Source of the DNA: Micromonospora_G sp044458865
Lineage (GTDB): Bacteria; Actinomycetota; Actinomycetes; Mycobacteriales; Micromonosporaceae
Assembly (NCBI RefSeq): GCF_044458865.1
Contig: NZ_JBITIH010000016.1
Location: 124,001-188,000 of the forward strand
DNA length: 64,000 nt
Direction: 5' to 3'
The stretch's first letter is position 1. Each line of letters opens with the position of its first letter. Under the pieces are notes generated by a model. It was not told the DNA's origin. It was given only the letters and a program-made list of their open reading frames with translations, and did no database searches. Positions 8,674 through 17,414 of this stretch are shown here, piece after piece. The position numbers and the translations under genes were made by a program.

Positions 8674-8880
8674 TCCCTCTTCCCTTCGGCCTGGACGACA
8701 GGAGGGCGGCAGGAGGGTGCCGCGGCGGAGCGCGACCTTAATCTAACGGCGCCGGCAGCAGGGGCGACGACACCTGTCGGCATGCCGACCCACCGCGGCC
8801 GTCACTTTCCGGTGGCGGGCGCCCGGCGCGTCGGCTGGTTCACCGGCACGCCGATGCCGGCCGGGGGCGGAGAAAATCAC

Positions 8881-8917
8881 TTGTGAGTGAGTCACTCACT
8901 CAGTTACTGTCGCTCGG
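8881..8917 (+). promoter_or_regulatory. TetR promoter with embedded operator, predicted leaderless
   Basis: -35 TTGTGA (8881-8886) and -10 TACTGT (8905-8910) are 18 bp apart. Between them is a perfect 19-bp inverted repeat (8884-8902: 9-bp arms TGAGTGAGT and ACTCACTCA around one C). The predicted transcription start falls on or beside the GTG at 8917, so the message would lack a leader. The site is placed to block polymerase, which implies autoregulation by the adjacent TetR protein. Confidence 0.7.
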
Positions 8918-9573
8918 TGCCTCCCACCCTGCCCCCTGACGCGTCCTCCGGGCCGGGCCAGTCGCCGCAGTGCGGACCGGGCTCGGGTCGGGCCAGACCG
9001 CTGCCCCCCGACGAGCGTCGCGCCGCACTGATCGCCGCCACACTGCCGCTGGTCGGTGAGCACGGAACCAAGGTCACCACCCGGCAGATCGCCGAGGCGG
9101 CGGGTGTGGCCGAGGGGACGATATTCCGCGTCTTTCCGGACAAGCAAGCCCTTATTCAGGCCGCTGTCGCCGCAGCACTGGATCCCGAGCCGGTCTGGGC
9201 CGAGTTCGCCGAAGTGGATCTCACGCTACCGCTGCGGGAGCGGCTGGTCGCGGCGACCACCATCATCCAACGACGCCTGATCAGGGTGCTCAACCTGCTC
9301 ACCGCGGTCGGCCTGAACTCACCGCCGCCCGACCGGGAAACGCACCAGGCAAGGGTCCGACCCACCAACGAGCGGATCCAGGCGGAGGTCGCCCGGATCC
9401 TCGAACCCGACCGTGCCCAGTTTCGTTGCACCGTCCAGGAAGTGGCGCGGCTGCACCGGCTGCTGATCTTCACTGGTTCGCACCCGCTCATCAACGATGG
9501 CGACCCGCTCTCCTCGGAGCAGATCGTCTCCCTCCTGCTCGATGGCGTCCGCCACCCGGCGGAACCGTCATGA
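8917..9573 (+). CDS. TetR/AcrR-family repressor of the ABC exporter
   Basis: A 218-aa DNA-binding regulator. Seen: an N-terminal helix-turn-helix (TTRQIAEAAGVAEGTIFRVF) and a less conserved ligand-binding C-terminal half. An earlier in-frame GTG at 8887 lies inside the operator and has no ribosome site, so GTG 8917 is preferred. No Shine-Dalgarno precedes it, in keeping with a leaderless message. The exporter genes start 34 bp after its stop codon on the same strand, so it very likely represses itself and them, with release by an exported compound. The inducer is unknown. Confidence 0.88.
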   Translation: MPPTLPPDASSGPGQSPQCGPGSGRARPLPPDERRAALIAATLPLVGEHGTKVTTRQIAEAAGVAEGTIFRVFPDKQALIQAAVAAALDPEPVWAEFAEVDLTLPLRERLVAATTIIQRRLIRVLNLLTAVGLNSPPPDRETHQARVRPTNERIQAEVARILEPDRAQFRCTVQEVARLHRLLIFTGSHPLINDGDPLSSEQIVSLLLDGVRHPAEPS

Positions 9574-9607
9574 CCGGCCGCCGCATCCCTGATTCGGGGG
9601 GTCACCG

Positions 9608-11341
9608 ATGCTGACTCGTCTACTGCGTACCTATCTACAGCCGTACCGTCGGCCGCTGACGATCGTGGTGCTGCTGCAACTCGTCGGCACCATGGCGTCG
9701 CTCTACCTGCCGAGCCTCAACGCCGACATCATCGACCAGGGCATCGCCCGGGGCGACACCGGCTACATCGTCCGCATCGGCGGCTGGATGCTGCTGGTCA
9801 GCGCCCTGCAGATCGCCTGCTCGATCGCGGCCGTCTATTTCGGCGCCCGGACCGCGATGAGTTTCGGTCGGGACGTACGAGCGGCGATCTTCGGGCGGGT
9901 GATGAGCTTCTCCGCCCGCGAGGTCGGCCAGTTCGGCGCCCCCTCGCTGATCACGCGAAACACCAACGACGTACAACAGGTGCAGATGCTGGTCGTGGTG
10001 ACCTGCACCCTGCTGGTCGCGGCGCCGATCACGTGTGTCGGCGGCGTGATCATGGCACTCCGTGAGGATGTCGGCCTCTCCTGGCTGATGCTGGTCTGCG
10101 TACCGGTGCTGGTGCTCGCCATCGGCCTGATCATCCGCAGGATGGTGCCCCAGTTCCGGCTGATGCAGACCCGGATCGACACGGTCAACCGGGTGCTGCG
10201 GGAGCAGATCTCCGGCATCCGCGTCGTGCGGGCGTTCGTCCGCGAGCCGTACGAGACCCGCCGGTTCGACGCCGCCAACGCCGACCTGACCGCGACCGCG
10301 CTGCGTACCGGTCGGTTGATGGCGTTGATCTTCCCGATCGTGATGCTGGTGCTCAACGCCTCCAGCGTCGCGGTGCTCTGGTTCGGCGCCTCCCGGGTCG
10401 ACGCGGGACAGATCCAGATCGGCGCGCTGACCGCCTTCCTGAGCTACCTGATGCTGACCCTGATGTCGGTCATGATGGCGACTTTCATGTTGATGATGGT
10501 GCCTCGGGCAGCGGTCTGCGCCGAACGGATCGTCGAGGTGCTCGACACCGACTCCTCCGTCGTGCCGCCGCAGCGACCGGTCACCAAGGTTGACGTGCGC
10601 GGCGACCTGGAGCTGCGCGACGTCCGATTCCAGTACCCCGGTGCGGCGGCCCCGGTGCTGCGCGACATCTCGTTCCGCGCCCACGCGGGCCAGACGACGG
10701 CGATCATCGGCAGCACCGGGGCGGGAAAGACCACCCTGCTCGGCCTGGTACCCCGACTCTTCGACGCGACCGGCGGCACGGTGCTGGTGGACGGTGAGGA
10801 CGTCCGGAACCTCTCCCCGGACATCCTGTGGCAGCGGATCGGCCTGGTGCCGCAGCGGCCGTACCTCTTCACCGGCACCGTGGCGAGCAATCTGCGGTAC
10901 GGCAACCCGGACGCCACCGACGAGGAACTCTGGGCCAGCCTGGAGATCGCCCAGGCCCGGGACTTCGTCGAGGCGTTGCCGGAGGGACTGGAGGCACCGG
11001 TCACACAGGGCGGGACGAACCTCTCCGGTGGTCAACGTCAACGACTGGCGATCGCCCGCGCGCTGGTTCGCCGGCCGGAGATCTACCTCTTCGACGACTC
11101 CTTCTCCGCGCTCGACCTCGGCACCGACGCCCGGCTGCGGGCGGCTCTGCGACCGGTCACCGCGGAGGCTGCGGTGATCATCGTGGCCCAACGGGTCTCG
11201 ACCATCGTCGACGCCGACCAGATCATCGTGCTGGAGGACGGGGCGATCGTCGGGATCGGCCGCCACCAGGAGCTGATCGAGACCTGCCCGACCTACGCCG
11301 AGATCGTGGAGTCCCAGCTGACCGTGGCGGCGGTGGCATGA
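9608..11341 (+). CDS. ABC exporter half-transporter, subunit with degenerate ATP site
   Basis: A 577-aa protein with six membrane helices (about residues 15-310) followed by an ATPase domain. Seen: Walker A GSTGAGKTT near residue 370 and an intact signature LSGGQRQR near 471. Walker B is LFDDS, with Asp where the catalytic Glu normally sits, and the switch loop reads VAQR, with Gln for the usual His. Known: in heterodimeric type IV exporters (TM287/288, LmrCD) one site is non-hydrolysing and its Walker-side protein carries such changes. The next gene starts in an ATGA overlap, and its protein supplies the matching altered signature. Probably a multidrug or lipid exporter. Confidence 0.9.
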   Translation: MLTRLLRTYLQPYRRPLTIVVLLQLVGTMASLYLPSLNADIIDQGIARGDTGYIVRIGGWMLLVSALQIACSIAAVYFGARTAMSFGRDVRAAIFGRVMSFSAREVGQFGAPSLITRNTNDVQQVQMLVVVTCTLLVAAPITCVGGVIMALREDVGLSWLMLVCVPVLVLAIGLIIRRMVPQFRLMQTRIDTVNRVLREQISGIRVVRAFVREPYETRRFDAANADLTATALRTGRLMALIFPIVMLVLNASSVAVLWFGASRVDAGQIQIGALTAFLSYLMLTLMSVMMATFMLMMVPRAAVCAERIVEVLDTDSSVVPPQRPVTKVDVRGDLELRDVRFQYPGAAAPVLRDISFRAHAGQTTAIIGSTGAGKTTLLGLVPRLFDATGGTVLVDGEDVRNLSPDILWQRIGLVPQRPYLFTGTVASNLRYGNPDATDEELWASLEIAQARDFVEALPEGLEAPVTQGGTNLSGGQRQRLAIARALVRRPEIYLFDDSFSALDLGTDARLRAALRPVTAEAAVIIVAQRVSTIVDADQIIVLEDGAIVGIGRHQELIETCPTYAEIVESQLTVAAVA

Positions 11342-13428
11342 GCGGCCAACCGGCGCCAGACCAGACCCGGGGTACGTCAGACCAGACACGGAGTACGGGG
11401 ATGAGCCAGCAGACGACCGAAACGACCCCGGCGCGCTTACCCGCCGCCGCACGTCGTGGCGGCGGCCCACCCTGGATGGGTGCGGGCATGCCGACCGAGA
11501 AGTCGATGAACTTCATGCCGTCGGCCCGCCGGCTGATGGCACGGCTCCGGCCGCACCGGCTGCACCTGATCGGGGTGATCGCGCTCGCGCTCGCGAGCGT
11601 GGGACTCAGCGTCACCGGTCCGAAGATCCTCGGCCACGCCACCGACATCATCTTCTCCGGCGTCCTCGGCAAGCAGTTGCCGGCCGGGACCACCACGCAG
11701 CAGGCGGTCGACGCGGCACGGGCGGCCGGCAACGACTCGTTCGCCGACATCCTCGCCAGGGCGAACGTGGTGCCCGGGGTCGGCATCGACTTCGACCGGC
11801 TCGGTCGGGTGCTGCTCCTGGTGATGGTGCTTTTCCTCGCCGCCAGCCTGCTCGCCTGGTTACAGGGCTACATCCTCAACGGGGTGGTGCAGCGGACGAT
11901 TCGCAAGCTCCGTTCCGACGTCGAGGAGAAGCTCAACCGGTTGCCGTTGCCGTACTTCGACAAACAGCCCAGAGGCGAGCTGCTCAGTCGGGTGACCAAT
12001 GACATCGACAACATCTCGCAGAGTCTCCAGCAGACGCTGAGCCAGTTGCTCACCTCGCTGCTGACCGTGGTCGGCGTCGTGGTCCTGATGTTCGTGATCT
12101 CACCGCTGCTGGCGGTTGTCGCGCTGGTCGCGGTGCCGTTGTCGGTCTGGGTGACGAAGCAGATCGCCAAGCGGTCACAGAAGCAGTTCGTCGCCCAGTG
12201 GAAGCACACGGGCGCGTTGAACGGGCAGATCGAGGAGGCGTTCACCGGTCACGAACTGGTCAAGGTCTTCGGTCGGCAGCGCGAGATCGAGGCGTCCTTC
12301 GCGGCCAAGAACGACGAGTTGTTCAAGGCGAGCTTCGGCGCCCAGTTCGTCTCCGGCATCATCATGCCGTCGATGATGTTCATCGGAAACCTGAGCTACG
12401 TGGCGATCGCGGTGATCGGCGGCCTGCGGGTCGCCTCGGGTGCGATGAGCCTGGGTGACGTCCAGGCGTTCATCCAGTACTCGCGGCAGTTCACCCAGCC
12501 GCTGACCCAGGTGGCGTCGATGGCGAACCTGTTGCAGTCCGGGGTCGCCTCGGCGGAGCGCGTCTTCGCGGTTCTCGACGCCGACGAACAGACCCCGGAC
12601 CCGGCCGCGCCGGCCTCGATCTCCGAGCGTCGTGGCCGGGTCGAGTTCGAGCAGGTCTCCTTCCGGTACGAGCACGACAAGCCGCTGATCGAGGATCTGT
12701 CGCTGGTCGCCGAGCCCGGTCACACGGTGGCGATCGTCGGCCCGACCGGGGCTGGCAAGACCACCCTGGTCAACCTGGTCATGCGCTTCTACGAACTGGA
12801 CTCGGGCCGGATCACGCTCGACGGCGTCGATCTCACCGAGCTGCGTCGGGACACGCTCCGGTCGGAGATCGGCATGGTGCTCCAGGACACCTGGTTGTTC
12901 GGCGGCACGATCCGGGAGAACATCGCGTACGGCGACCCGGAGGCGAGCGAGGAGCAGATCCTCGCGGCGGCGAAGGCGACCTTCGTCGACCGCTTCGTAC
13001 GCAGCCTGCCCGACGGTTACGACACGGTGATCGACGAGGAGGGGAGCAACGTCAGCGCGGGTGAACGGCAGTTGATCACGATTGCCCGTGCGTTCCTCTC
13101 CAACCCGTCGTTGCTGATCCTGGACGAGGCGACGAGTTCGGTCGACACCCGTACCGAGGTGCTGCTGCAACGGGCGATGGCCGCACTGCGGTCGGACCGG
13201 ACCAGCTTCGTCATCGCGCACCGGCTCTCCACCATCCGGGACGCCCACCTCATCCTCGTGATGGAGAGTGGTCGCATCGTCGAGCAGGGTACGCACGCCG
13301 AACTGCTCGCCGCCGGGGGCGCGTACCACCGGCTGTACCACGCGCAGTTCTCCCAGCCGGCGATCGACGTGGACGAGGCGACGCCCCCTCCCGCCGTACC
13401 CGGCGCCCCACTGCTGCGCCAGCGCTAG
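11338..13428 (+). CDS. ABC exporter half-transporter, catalytic subunit
   Basis: A 696-aa partner of the preceding protein. Seen: a basic N-terminus of about 75 residues before the first helix and an enlarged extracytoplasmic loop between helices 1 and 2 (about residues 105-150, with QLPAGTTTQQAVDAARAAG). The ATPase domain has Walker A GPTGAGKTT near 467, a canonical LILDE Walker B and an IAHR switch His. Its signature is VSAGERQ instead of LSGGQ. The changed signature faces the partner's changed Walker B and switch loop, so all defects sit in one nucleotide site. The ATG overlaps the previous stop. The gene ends beside a long inverted repeat and the assembly gap. Confidence 0.9.
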   Translation: MSGQPAPDQTRGTSDQTRSTGMSQQTTETTPARLPAAARRGGGPPWMGAGMPTEKSMNFMPSARRLMARLRPHRLHLIGVIALALASVGLSVTGPKILGHATDIIFSGVLGKQLPAGTTTQQAVDAARAAGNDSFADILARANVVPGVGIDFDRLGRVLLLVMVLFLAASLLAWLQGYILNGVVQRTIRKLRSDVEEKLNRLPLPYFDKQPRGELLSRVTNDIDNISQSLQQTLSQLLTSLLTVVGVVVLMFVISPLLAVVALVAVPLSVWVTKQIAKRSQKQFVAQWKHTGALNGQIEEAFTGHELVKVFGRQREIEASFAAKNDELFKASFGAQFVSGIIMPSMMFIGNLSYVAIAVIGGLRVASGAMSLGDVQAFIQYSRQFTQPLTQVASMANLLQSGVASAERVFAVLDADEQTPDPAAPASISERRGRVEFEQVSFRYEHDKPLIEDLSLVAEPGHTVAIVGPTGAGKTTLVNLVMRFYELDSGRITLDGVDLTELRRDTLRSEIGMVLQDTWLFGGTIRENIAYGDPEASEEQILAAAKATFVDRFVRSLPDGYDTVIDEEGSNVSAGERQLITIARAFLSNPSLLILDEATSSVDTRTEVLLQRAMAALRSDRTSFVIAHRLSTIRDAHLILVMESGRIVEQGTHAELLAAGGAYHRLYHAQFSQPAIDVDEATPPPAVPGAPLLRQR

Positions 13429-13429
13429 A

Positions 13430-13650
13430 AGGTAAGGAGGGGCGGCGGGGGGGAGGGGGGGGGGGGGGGGGGGGGGGCGCCGCGGGGGGGGGGGGGCGGG
13501 GGGGGGGCCCCCCCGGGGGGGGGGGGGGGCGGGGCCGCGCCCCNNNNNNNNNNTGTGGGCGGGCGCCGGCACCTTGGAGCTTCTGGTCTGGTTTCTGGCG
13601 CGGGCTCTATATTTTACCGTTTACAACTACACCCGCGCCCCTCCTTACCT
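13430..13650. terminator. Inverted repeat at the convergent gene ends, interrupted by the assembly gap
   Basis: Perfect 15-bp arms, 13430-13444 and 13636-13650, begin one base after the ABC gene stop and end one base before the stop of the convergent secreted protein. This symmetry is what a bidirectional terminator hairpin would give. The sequence now between the arms is mostly artefact, so the true loop is unknown. Confidence 0.55.
13445..13635. other. Poly-G artefact and scaffold gap (10 N)
   Basis: From about 13445 to 13543 the sequence is nearly all G with a few C and A. It is followed by ten N (13544-13553) and then about 80 bases of odd composition, including a TATATTTTACCG stretch unlike the rest of the window. 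This looks like low-quality contig ends joined by scaffolding, not biology. No known sequencing adapter core is visible. Confidence 0.9.
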
Positions 13651-13651
13651 C

Positions 13652-16600
13652 TCAGGCGACCTGGGTCAGCCGCCACCGCTGGTTGGCCCCGCCGCTACAG
13701 CCCCACTGGATCAGCGTGGCGCCGTCGTTCATCGAGTTTCCGTTGACGTCGAGGCACTGCCCCGAGTGGGCCGCCCGTAGCTCGTAGACGCCCCCGGACT
13801 GGGCCACCGGCTGCCACCGCTGACTGGCCGCGGTGCCGCACGGGACCTGGGTGACCCCGGTGCCGGCGGCGGTGGAGCCACCGGTGACCGCCATGCATTT
13901 TCCACTGTGCACGGCCCTGAGCTGCACCGTTCCGCCACCCGCGTCGACCGCCTGCCAGCGCTGGTTGCTGCCGCCGGTCGCCGCCCACTGGTGCACGACC
14001 GCACCATCGGCGGTCGACACCCCGTTGACGTCGGCCAGTTTGCCGCTGTGCGTGGCGGTGAGCGTCCAGGTCCGTCCGGCGATGCCCCCGGACGGCGTGG
14101 TGCCGACACCGGCTCCGCCGAAGGTGAACGAGTCGACGTCGAAGTTGTTGTCGACCGACGACTTGAAGACCATGTACAGCTTGTGCGTGCCGGCGAGCGC
14201 GGTGACCGGTACGGCGGCCTGGGAGACGTACGTGTCCCAGCCACCGGTGCTCGCCACCGGGGCGGTCGCGAGCAGTTGCCCCGTGGGGGAGTCGGCCCGC
14301 AGTTCGATCGAGCCGCCACCGCTGGGGCTGGAGAGGCGGTAGCTGACCGAGGTGATGCCCTGCAAGCTCATCGGGTCGAACATGATCCAGTCGTTGTTGC
14401 TGACGTCACCGATGCGTTTGCCGCTCTCGGCACCCGCCTGGTCGATCACCCGCACGCCGGACATCCCGGTGAGGTACTCCGCCTGCTTGTGTTTGGGTTG
14501 CAGGATCGTGTTCGCGTAACCGGTCAGCCGGGCCACCGATCCGGCGCCGTTGTCCTGGTAGCGGGCGTTGAGCACGTAGTAGAGGTCGGCCCCGTCCGGG
14601 TGTCCGCCGAGCAGTTCGGTGGAGACCGTGCCGGCGCAGCCGGCGTAGTCGCTGGTCGGGTGCTGGTGGTCGTCGTGTCCGAGGGCGGGGTTCATGAACA
14701 CCTGCGTGCAGTTGACGGTGCCGTCCTCCGGATCGGTCACCGACACGGTGTAGGCGACCTGTTGGCCGAAGTCGAGCATGCCGCCGTTGGGTGGGCCGGT
14801 GATGGCAACCGTCGGCGCGGTGTTGCCGACCGTGACCGGCACGTTGGCGAACGCGCTCTTGCCGGTGTTGTCGGTGACGGTCAGTCGAGCGGTGATGTTG
14901 CCGTTGCTGGTGTAGACCCGCGACGGGTTGGGCGCGGTCGAGTCGGTGCTGCCGTTGCCGTCCAGGTCCCAGGCGTACGTGATCACGTCGCCGGGATCAG
15001 GGTCGTACGAGCCGGCGCTGGAGAACTGCACGGTCAACGGGGTACGCCCGTTGTTCGGGGTGGCGGTGGCCTTGGCGATCGGTGACCGGTCGCCACTGGA
15101 GTAGTCGATCCGGTAGAGCCCGGAGTCGTTGTTGCCGCCGCCGAAGTTGGCTCCCCATTCCAGCAGGTAGAGCGACCCGTCCGGGCCGAACCGCATGTCC
15201 ATCGGCTTGTTGAAGAAGACGCCGGGCAGGAACGGGTTGATCTTCACCAGGCCGCCGTTGGCGTCGAAGTGGATTTCCTTGACGTAGTTGCGGGCCCACT
15301 CGTAGAAGAAGTGCACCCCGTCGTAGTACGCCGGGAACTTGGTCGGCGAGGTGGAGGCGGCGTTGTAGCGGTAGACCGGTCCGCCCATCGGCGCGGCACC
15401 GCCCTCACTCAGTTCCGGGAACTGTGGCGAGGCGCCGTAGCCGTACCAGACCTGGGGCTGGACAAGCGGGGGCAGGGTGGTGAGTCCGGTGTTGTTCGGC
15501 GAGTTGTTGACCGGGGCGTTGCAGTTGAACTTCGCCCCCACCACGCCGGTGTCCGGGTTGTACGGCGCGTACGCCTGGTTGTTCCCGTGGCAGAACGGCC
15601 AGCCGAAGTTGCCCGCCTGCTTGATCACGTTGATCTCGACCAGCCCTTCCGGGCCCCGGTTGGTGGTCGGCCCGCTGCGGTCGGGTCCGTAGTCGGCCAT
15701 GTTGATCCAACCGGTCTGCGGGTCGACCTGGAAGCGGAACGGGTTGCGGAAGCCCATCGCGTAGATCTCCGGGCGGGTGTTCGCCGTTCCGGGGGAAAAG
15801 AGGTTGCCGCTGGGGATGGTGTAGGTGCCGCCCTGCTCCGGGTGGATGCGCAGGATCTTGCCGCGCAGGTCGTTGGTGTTGCCGGCGGAGCGGGCCGCGT
15901 CAAGGAACGACCTGCCGGCACGCCAGTCCAGCGGGGCGTAGCCCTGCCAGGCCGGGTCGTAGTTGGGTGGTGTGTCGTCGCCGACCGAGAGGTAGAGGTT
16001 GCCGCCCGGCCCGAAGGCGACGTACCCACCGGTGTGGCCCGGTTCAGGGTTGGTCCGGGACCGGTACGCCGGCACGTCGAGCAGGACCCGCTCGCTTGCC
16101 GGGTCGAGGGTGTCGCCGTTGACCGTGAAGCGGGAGAGCCGGTTGATGTCGGTGGTCGCGGCCGACGGCGAGTAGGAGAGGTAAATCCAGTTGTTGGTGG
16201 CGAAGTTCGGGTCGAGAGCCATGCCGACCAGGCCGTCCTCGCCTCCGGTGTAGACGCTCAACGTGCCCGAGGTGACTGTGGAACTGGTAGCCGGTTTGAA
16301 GATCTTCAACTGGCCGGCGCGCTGGACGTAGAAGACCCGTCCGTCGGCCGCGATGTCGACCGCCATCGGGTCGACGGTGTTCTCGTCGAGCGCGACCTTC
16401 TCGAAGTTGCCCCAGATAGTGCCGCCGCAGTCGCCGGGCTTGTCCCCGGCGGCCCACTGCACGCCGCCGAGCAGGTGGTGGCGGAAGAGCGTCTCGCTGT
16501 ACGAGGAGGCGGCGTGCCCCATCGCGGTGGTCCAGACCCTGCCTCCCTCGGCCTCGCGGCACCAGGAGATCGGGTGGTCGGCGCCCATCGCGGCGCCGCC

Positions 16601-17203
16601 CGGGTTGTAGGTCCGCTCGTCGGCGGTGACGAGGACGTGTACGTCACCGCGCGGGTTGCGGTCGAAGTTGTACCACTCCTCGCTGCGGTTCCACCGGTCC
16701 GGTAGGCCGACCGTCGAGGGGTGTACCCGGTCGGCGACGTGTGCGGTTCCGGGCAGCACGCCGGGGGAGTGTTCGGGCATGTGGGCCCCGCCGTTGACGA
16801 GGTTGTCCCACCATGGGAAGGAACTCTCGATGCCCATGTCGGTGGCGTTGTGGATGGCGGCGATGCCGCCACCGGCGGCGACGTACCCCTGGATCGCCTG
16901 GCGTTGGGCGTCGTTGTCCCAGACCATGCCGGAGGTCTGGAACATGATCACCACGTCGAAGGTGGCGAGGTTGGCGGGGGTGAAGACCGCGGAGTCCTCG
17001 GACGCGACCACGGTGAACCCGTTCTCGGCGGCGAGCTGGTTGAACATGGTGATGCCGGCCGGGATCGAGTCGTGGCGGTAGCCGGCGGTCTCGGAGAAGA
17101 GCAGTGCGCGGAACGGCGCGGCCGAGGCTGGCTGGGCTGGTAGGACGAGGAACGTGAGCAGTAGGGCGAAGGACGTGAAGAGGGCTGAGGAATGGCGACG
17201 CAT
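13652..17203 (-). CDS. Secreted multidomain ThuA / PQQ sugar dehydrogenase / PKD / CBM6 / ricin-lectin protein
   Basis: A 1183-aa extracellular protein. Domains in order: a signal peptide (1-28, ending AQPASAA); a ThuA-like glutamine-amidotransferase-fold domain (about 29-260, starting RALLFSETAGYRHDSIP); a glucose/sorbosone-dehydrogenase-type PQQ beta-propeller (about 268-690, with AMGFRNPFRFQVDPQTG and GPDGSLYLLEWGANFGGG); a PKD domain (about 705-795, with DLDGNGSTDS); a further beta domain; a CBM6-like carbohydrate module (about 905-1045, with GKRIGDVSNNDWIMFDP); and a ricin-type lectin (about 1055-1183, with three QRW repeats). Inferred role: binding polysaccharide and oxidising sugars released at the cell surface. 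The sugar importers just upstream on the same strand fit this. No Shine-Dalgarno was analysed in detail. The gene ends beside the assembly gap. Confidence 0.88.
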   Translation of the reverse strand: MRRHSSALFTSFALLLTFLVLPAQPASAAPFRALLFSETAGYRHDSIPAGITMFNQLAAENGFTVVASEDSAVFTPANLATFDVVIMFQTSGMVWDNDAQRQAIQGYVAAGGGIAAIHNATDMGIESSFPWWDNLVNGGAHMPEHSPGVLPGTAHVADRVHPSTVGLPDRWNRSEEWYNFDRNPRGDVHVLVTADERTYNPGGAAMGADHPISWCREAEGGRVWTTAMGHAASSYSETLFRHHLLGGVQWAAGDKPGDCGGTIWGNFEKVALDENTVDPMAVDIAADGRVFYVQRAGQLKIFKPATSSTVTSGTLSVYTGGEDGLVGMALDPNFATNNWIYLSYSPSAATTDINRLSRFTVNGDTLDPASERVLLDVPAYRSRTNPEPGHTGGYVAFGPGGNLYLSVGDDTPPNYDPAWQGYAPLDWRAGRSFLDAARSAGNTNDLRGKILRIHPEQGGTYTIPSGNLFSPGTANTRPEIYAMGFRNPFRFQVDPQTGWINMADYGPDRSGPTTNRGPEGLVEINVIKQAGNFGWPFCHGNNQAYAPYNPDTGVVGAKFNCNAPVNNSPNNTGLTTLPPLVQPQVWYGYGASPQFPELSEGGAAPMGGPVYRYNAASTSPTKFPAYYDGVHFFYEWARNYVKEIHFDANGGLVKINPFLPGVFFNKPMDMRFGPDGSLYLLEWGANFGGGNNDSGLYRIDYSSGDRSPIAKATATPNNGRTPLTVQFSSAGSYDPDPGDVITYAWDLDGNGSTDSTAPNPSRVYTSNGNITARLTVTDNTGKSAFANVPVTVGNTAPTVAITGPPNGGMLDFGQQVAYTVSVTDPEDGTVNCTQVFMNPALGHDDHQHPTSDYAGCAGTVSTELLGGHPDGADLYYVLNARYQDNGAGSVARLTGYANTILQPKHKQAEYLTGMSGVRVIDQAGAESGKRIGDVSNNDWIMFDPMSLQGITSVSYRLSSPSGGGSIELRADSPTGQLLATAPVASTGGWDTYVSQAAVPVTALAGTHKLYMVFKSSVDNNFDVDSFTFGGAGVGTTPSGGIAGRTWTLTATHSGKLADVNGVSTADGAVVHQWAATGGSNQRWQAVDAGGGTVQLRAVHSGKCMAVTGGSTAAGTGVTQVPCGTAASQRWQPVAQSGGVYELRAAHSGQCLDVNGNSMNDGATLIQWGCSGGANQRWRLTQVA

Positions 17204-17414
17204 GCCGTCTCCTTCCGACGGGCGGCGGTGGTGGTGCGACCGCTGGAATGCGCCGCCGAACAGGGGACCTTCCCCCGCGCATTCGTCTCGCGGTTCCAGG
17301 CTGACCCTAAGAATCGACTGATGTCAATGTCTTAATTTCCGCCAATGAGAGGCGGTATGGGCGGCCATCACCCGCCCGGCGCGACAAGACGCCGGGCCCA
17401 CCGGACGCTCCGGA

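Noticed and set aside
8776..8789. 14-bp palindrome GTCGGCATGCCGAC between the amidohydrolase and TetR genes as an operator
   Set aside because: It is perfect but not aligned with any promoter I can see, and short GC palindromes are common here by chance.
8887..8916. Earlier GTG start for the TetR gene at 8887
   Set aside because: It would put the start codon inside the operator and upstream of the -10 box, with no ribosome site.
13445..13543. Long G-run as a G-quadruplex or repeat element
   Set aside because: It ends in N at a scaffold join and is nearly pure G. A base-calling artefact is far more likely than biology.
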